From Rhodopseudomonas sp. BR0M22 (GTDB taxonomy: Bacteria > Pseudomonadota > Alphaproteobacteria > Rhizobiales > Xanthobacteraceae), in assembly GCF_010907035.1 (NCBI RefSeq), contig NZ_QUMK01000062.1, positions 1 to 34,989 of the forward strand: DNA of 34,989 nt, in the 5' to 3' direction. Of the stretch, positions 32,950-34,989 are shown in pieces. Position numbers and translations under genes: made by a program. The notes beneath the pieces are model-generated. The model worked only from the letters and a program-made list of their open reading frames with translations. It searched no databases and was not told the origin of the DNA. Positions within the stretch are counted from its first letter, which is position 1, and every line of letters starts with the position of its first letter.

Positions 32950-33756
32950 TCAGCGATTGCCGTAGACCGGCTTGCGCTTCTCGAGGAACGCGGCAACGCC
33001 TTCCTTGAAATCCTCCGAGCGCGAACACAGCACCTGATTGCGATCTTCCATCGCGATCACCTGCTCGATCGAACCGGCGTCCACCGCCATGTTGAGGCAT
33101 TCCTTCGACAGCCGCAAACCGACCGGCGACGCTGCCATCATCGCATCGACGAACGGCTGCGCCGCGGCTTCGAGCTGATCGTCTTCCACCAGTTCGGAAA
33201 CGAGCCCGGTCATCAGCGCTCGTTCAGCGCCGATGAAGCGGCCGGTGAGAATCAGTTCTGACGCCACCGAGACGCCGACGAGGCGCGGCAAAAAGTAGCT
33301 GGTACCGATGTCGCAGCCGCCAAGGCCGAGCTTGATGAACGCGCAGTTCATTCGCGCGCTGCGTCCGGCGATGCGGACGTCGGAAGCCAGCGCCAGCGCA
33401 AAGCCGCCGCCGGCGGCGGCGCCGCGGATCAGCGTAATGATCGGCTGCGGGCAGCGGCGCATCAGCATCACGATGTCGGCGATCCGGCGCTGCGAATCCA
33501 GCGACTCGGTGACGCCGGGTGCGGCGTTCTCGCCGGCGCGGCGCGCCATCGCATGTTTGAGATCGAGGCCCGCGCAGAAATTGGCGCCGGCGCCTTTGAG
33601 CACCACGACGCGGGTCTTGCGGTCGCGCTGCAACCGGCCGAAGTAATCGTTGAGCGCGTCGATCAGGCTGGGATCGAGAGCATTGAGGCTGTCCGGCCGA
33701 TTGAGCGTCACCCAATCGACCCCGTCACGATGATCGACCAGCAAGGCCTCGGTCAC
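32950..33756 (-). CDS. Crotonase-family enoyl-CoA hydratase/isomerase
   Basis: A 268-residue crotonase. GAGANFCAGLDLKHAM and IRGAAAGGGFALALASDV form the oxyanion hole. The first hydratase Glu is replaced (GGGFALAL), and the second position falls in LGLGGCDIGTSYFLPRL with Asp rather than Glu, so the reaction may be isomerisation or another crotonase chemistry, not certainly hydration. The start is the GTG at 33756, preceded by GGGAG. It is placed between the SDR and ligase genes in what looks like a beta-oxidation operon, where a hydratase would be expected. Confidence 0.87.
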   Translation of the reverse strand: MTEALLVDHRDGVDWVTLNRPDSLNALDPSLIDALNDYFGRLQRDRKTRVVVLKGAGANFCAGLDLKHAMARRAGENAAPGVTESLDSQRRIADIVMLMRRCPQPIITLIRGAAAGGGFALALASDVRIAGRSARMNCAFIKLGLGGCDIGTSYFLPRLVGVSVASELILTGRFIGAERALMTGLVSELVEDDQLEAAAQPFVDAMMAASPVGLRLSKECLNMAVDAGSIEQVIAMEDRNQVLCSRSEDFKEGVAAFLEKRKPVYGNR

Positions 33757-33939
33757 GCCGTCACTCCCGTCAGTTCTTGTTCTTATACGCCGCTGCCGCG
33801 ACGTTTAGTCGGATCGCCGTTCCGGCGATAGTCGCTCCCCTCCCAAATACAGGGAAAGAAACAGTCCTGCGCGCTTCGAATTCCGCCGCGCGAGAGATCG
33901 TCAATATCTGGCGAACTACACGCGGCGGAGAACGAAGAC

Positions 33940-33967
33940 TCACCCTCTCCCGAAACAGAGAGGGTGA
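33940..33967 (-). terminator. Hairpin downstream of the SDR gene, possible terminator
   Basis: TCACCCTCTC (33940-33949) pairs perfectly with GAGAGGGTGA (33958-33967) across an 8-base loop. It lies 11 bp after the stop of the minus-strand SDR gene and 183 bp before the next gene of the run. The T-tract is poor. The sequence also resembles a common dispersed GAGAGGGTG-type repeat, so it may be either or both. It implies that the crotonase gene has its own promoter in 33757-33939. Confidence 0.5.
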
Positions 33968-33978
33968 GAAGTGCGCGT

Positions 33979-34737
33979 TTAGCGCGGCGCCATGCGGATG
34001 GCGCCGTCGAGACGAATGGTCTCGCCGTTCAGCATCGGGTTCTCGACGATCTGCACCGCGAGCGAGGCGTATTCCGACGGATCGCCGAGGCGGGCCGGAT
34101 GCGGCACCTGGGCGCCGAGGCTCTTGCGGGCGTCTTCCGACAGACCCATCAGCAGCGGGGTGAGGAACAGGCCCGGCGCGATGGTCATGACGCGGATGTT
34201 CATCGAGGCGAGGTCGCGCGCCACCGGCAGGGTCATGCCGACGATGCCGCCCTTGGAGGCCGAGTAAGCGGCCTGGCCGATCTGGCCGTCGAACGCCGCC
34301 ACCGAGGCGGTGTTGATGCAGACGCCGCGCTCTTCGCCGATGGTCGGCGCGCTCTGCATGCGCTCGGCGACGAGACGGATGCAGTTGAAGCTGCCGATCA
34401 GGTTGACGTTGATGATGCGCGAGAAGTGATCGAGCGGATAGGCGCCGTTCTTGCTGACGGTCTTCACCGCGCCGCCGATACCGGCACAGTTCACCAGCAC
34501 GCGGACGATACCGTGCGCGGCTTCAGCCTTGGCGATCGCCTCCTTGACCGGGGCTTCCTGCGACACGTCGCCGACGCAGGCGACGCCGCCGATCTCGGCC
34601 GCAACCTTTTCGGCATTGTCCTTGTTCATGTCGAGGACGGCGACCTTGGCGCCCTTGGCGGCCATCGCCCGCGCGGTCGCGGCGCCGAGCCCCGAACCAC
34701 CGCCGGTGATGAGAACGGAGACGTCTTTCAACTGCAT
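33979..34737 (-). CDS. SDR, 3-hydroxyacyl-CoA dehydrogenase type II-like
   Basis: A 252-residue short-chain dehydrogenase. The cofactor motif is TGGGSGLG (residues 11-18), with Asp36 after strand 2 indicating NAD preference, NCAGIGG (83-89), Ser145 and the catalytic YSASK (Tyr158, Lys162). The segments [22 protein letters not shown] and PGLFLTPLL, and the end [16 protein letters not shown], closely follow the 17beta-HSD10/HADH type II group, which oxidises 3-hydroxyacyl-CoA, including branched chains. The start at 34737 has AAGGGAT upstream. It would do the third beta-oxidation step in this cluster; a thiolase is missing from the window. Confidence 0.93.
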   Translation of the reverse strand: MQLKDVSVLITGGGSGLGAATARAMAAKGAKVAVLDMNKDNAEKVAAEIGGVACVGDVSQEAPVKEAIAKAEAAHGIVRVLVNCAGIGGAVKTVSKNGAYPLDHFSRIINVNLIGSFNCIRLVAERMQSAPTIGEERGVCINTASVAAFDGQIGQAAYSASKGGIVGMTLPVARDLASMNIRVMTIAPGLFLTPLLMGLSEDARKSLGAQVPHPARLGDPSEYASLAVQIVENPMLNGETIRLDGAIRMAPR

Positions 34738-34989
34738 TGGATATCCCTTTCCTTGGGCGCTTTCTTGAAGCCTTGTCTCGAACGCCACCGCACGCCGCTC
34801 TCGTGAGCGGCCGAGCCGACGACGTCCCGGGTGGTTATTGCGCTGTTGGTCCGGGCCTTCAACGGGCCCCTTGGGCGTTTCCCCGATCATAGCATCCGGC
34901 AAAAGGTCGCGACATGGGCCGCGGCCGATCCGGTTCGAGGTCTCTCCTTGGGTGGCGTTTCGTTGAGCTCGCGTTCCGACAGATTGCTT
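34738..34989. other. Upstream region of the SDR gene, to the window edge
   Basis: This 252-bp stretch should contain the promoter for the SDR gene and perhaps the whole catabolic run. No convincing -35/-10 pair or operator was found. An open frame from an ATG at 34914 runs off the edge on the plus strand but is Arg/Ser-rich and not persuasive. Confidence 0.35.

Noticed and set aside
30915-33008. A 697-codon plus-strand frame antisense to the ligase gene
   Set aside because: The composition (His, Arg, Gln) is typical of antisense frames, and the opposite strand has full adenylate-forming ligase motifs.
34914-34989. Plus-strand open frame from an ATG running off the right edge
   Set aside because: The peptide is Arg/Ser-rich, the AAGG upstream is weak, and only 25 codons are visible. 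It is recorded only as part of the upstream region.

Overview
The window looks like chromosomal DNA from a purple non-sulfur or closely related alphaproteobacterium, most likely Rhodopseudomonas palustris or a near relative in the Nitrobacteraceae (Bradyrhizobium group). The reasons are the high GC content, the many CoA-thioester catabolic genes, the Shine-Dalgarno-led ATG/GTG starts, and dispersed palindromic repeats of types I associate with these genomes. This placement comes from recognition of the sequences, not from a search.

Layout. Positions 1-2465 hold the start of an unidentified minus-strand gene, an alpha/beta hydrolase-OsmC fusion and a fatty acid desaturase. Positions 2649-7671 hold a dabA-dabB inorganic carbon uptake pair and a divergent LysR gene whose start codon lies inside a perfect 10-bp dyad. 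Positions 8117-8854 encode an orphan protein, possibly fibrillin-like. Positions 9161-15012 are a phenylacetate catabolism cluster: paaZ and a medium-chain reductase on the minus strand, paaG-paaI-paaK on the plus strand, with a TetR-type operator candidate between them. Positions 15009-17843 are a minus-strand lysR-alkB-MFS run, with a flavin split-barrel protein divergent from it (17946-18566). Positions 18636-24816 hold small and signalling genes: a YkgJ-type cysteine-cluster protein, a convergent overlapping hypothetical, a phasin-like protein, a membrane diguanylate cyclase, a DUF3307 membrane protein, and a pair made of a Popeye-like cyclic-nucleotide-binding membrane protein and a free-standing IorB C-terminal domain. 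Positions 25121-34737 are a fatty or aromatic acyl-CoA catabolic region: a crotonase on the plus strand, then on the minus strand (in transcription order) SDR, crotonase, feruloyl-CoA synthase-type ligase, small acyl-CoA dehydrogenase, two tandem paralogous large acyl-CoA dehydrogenases and a nitroreductase.

How it works together. The paa genes supply ring-CoA activation (PaaK), isomerisation (PaaG), hydrolytic ring cleavage and aldehyde oxidation (PaaZ) and thioester rescue (PaaI). The epoxidase PaaABCDE and the lower beta-oxidation genes are not here and must lie elsewhere if the pathway is complete. The right-hand cluster has an acid:CoA ligase, acyl-CoA dehydrogenases, a crotonase and a 3-hydroxyacyl-CoA dehydrogenase, which is a beta-oxidation set without a thiolase; its substrate cannot be read from the sequence. 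Most junctions in that cluster carry a long palindromic repeat from one of three families.

Most notable: the dabAB/LysR unit with its dyad; the orphan IorB C-terminal domain whose start signal overlaps the stop of a Popeye-like cNMP-binding gene; and the acyl-CoA dehydrogenase trio in which only the large paralogues keep a candidate catalytic Glu.
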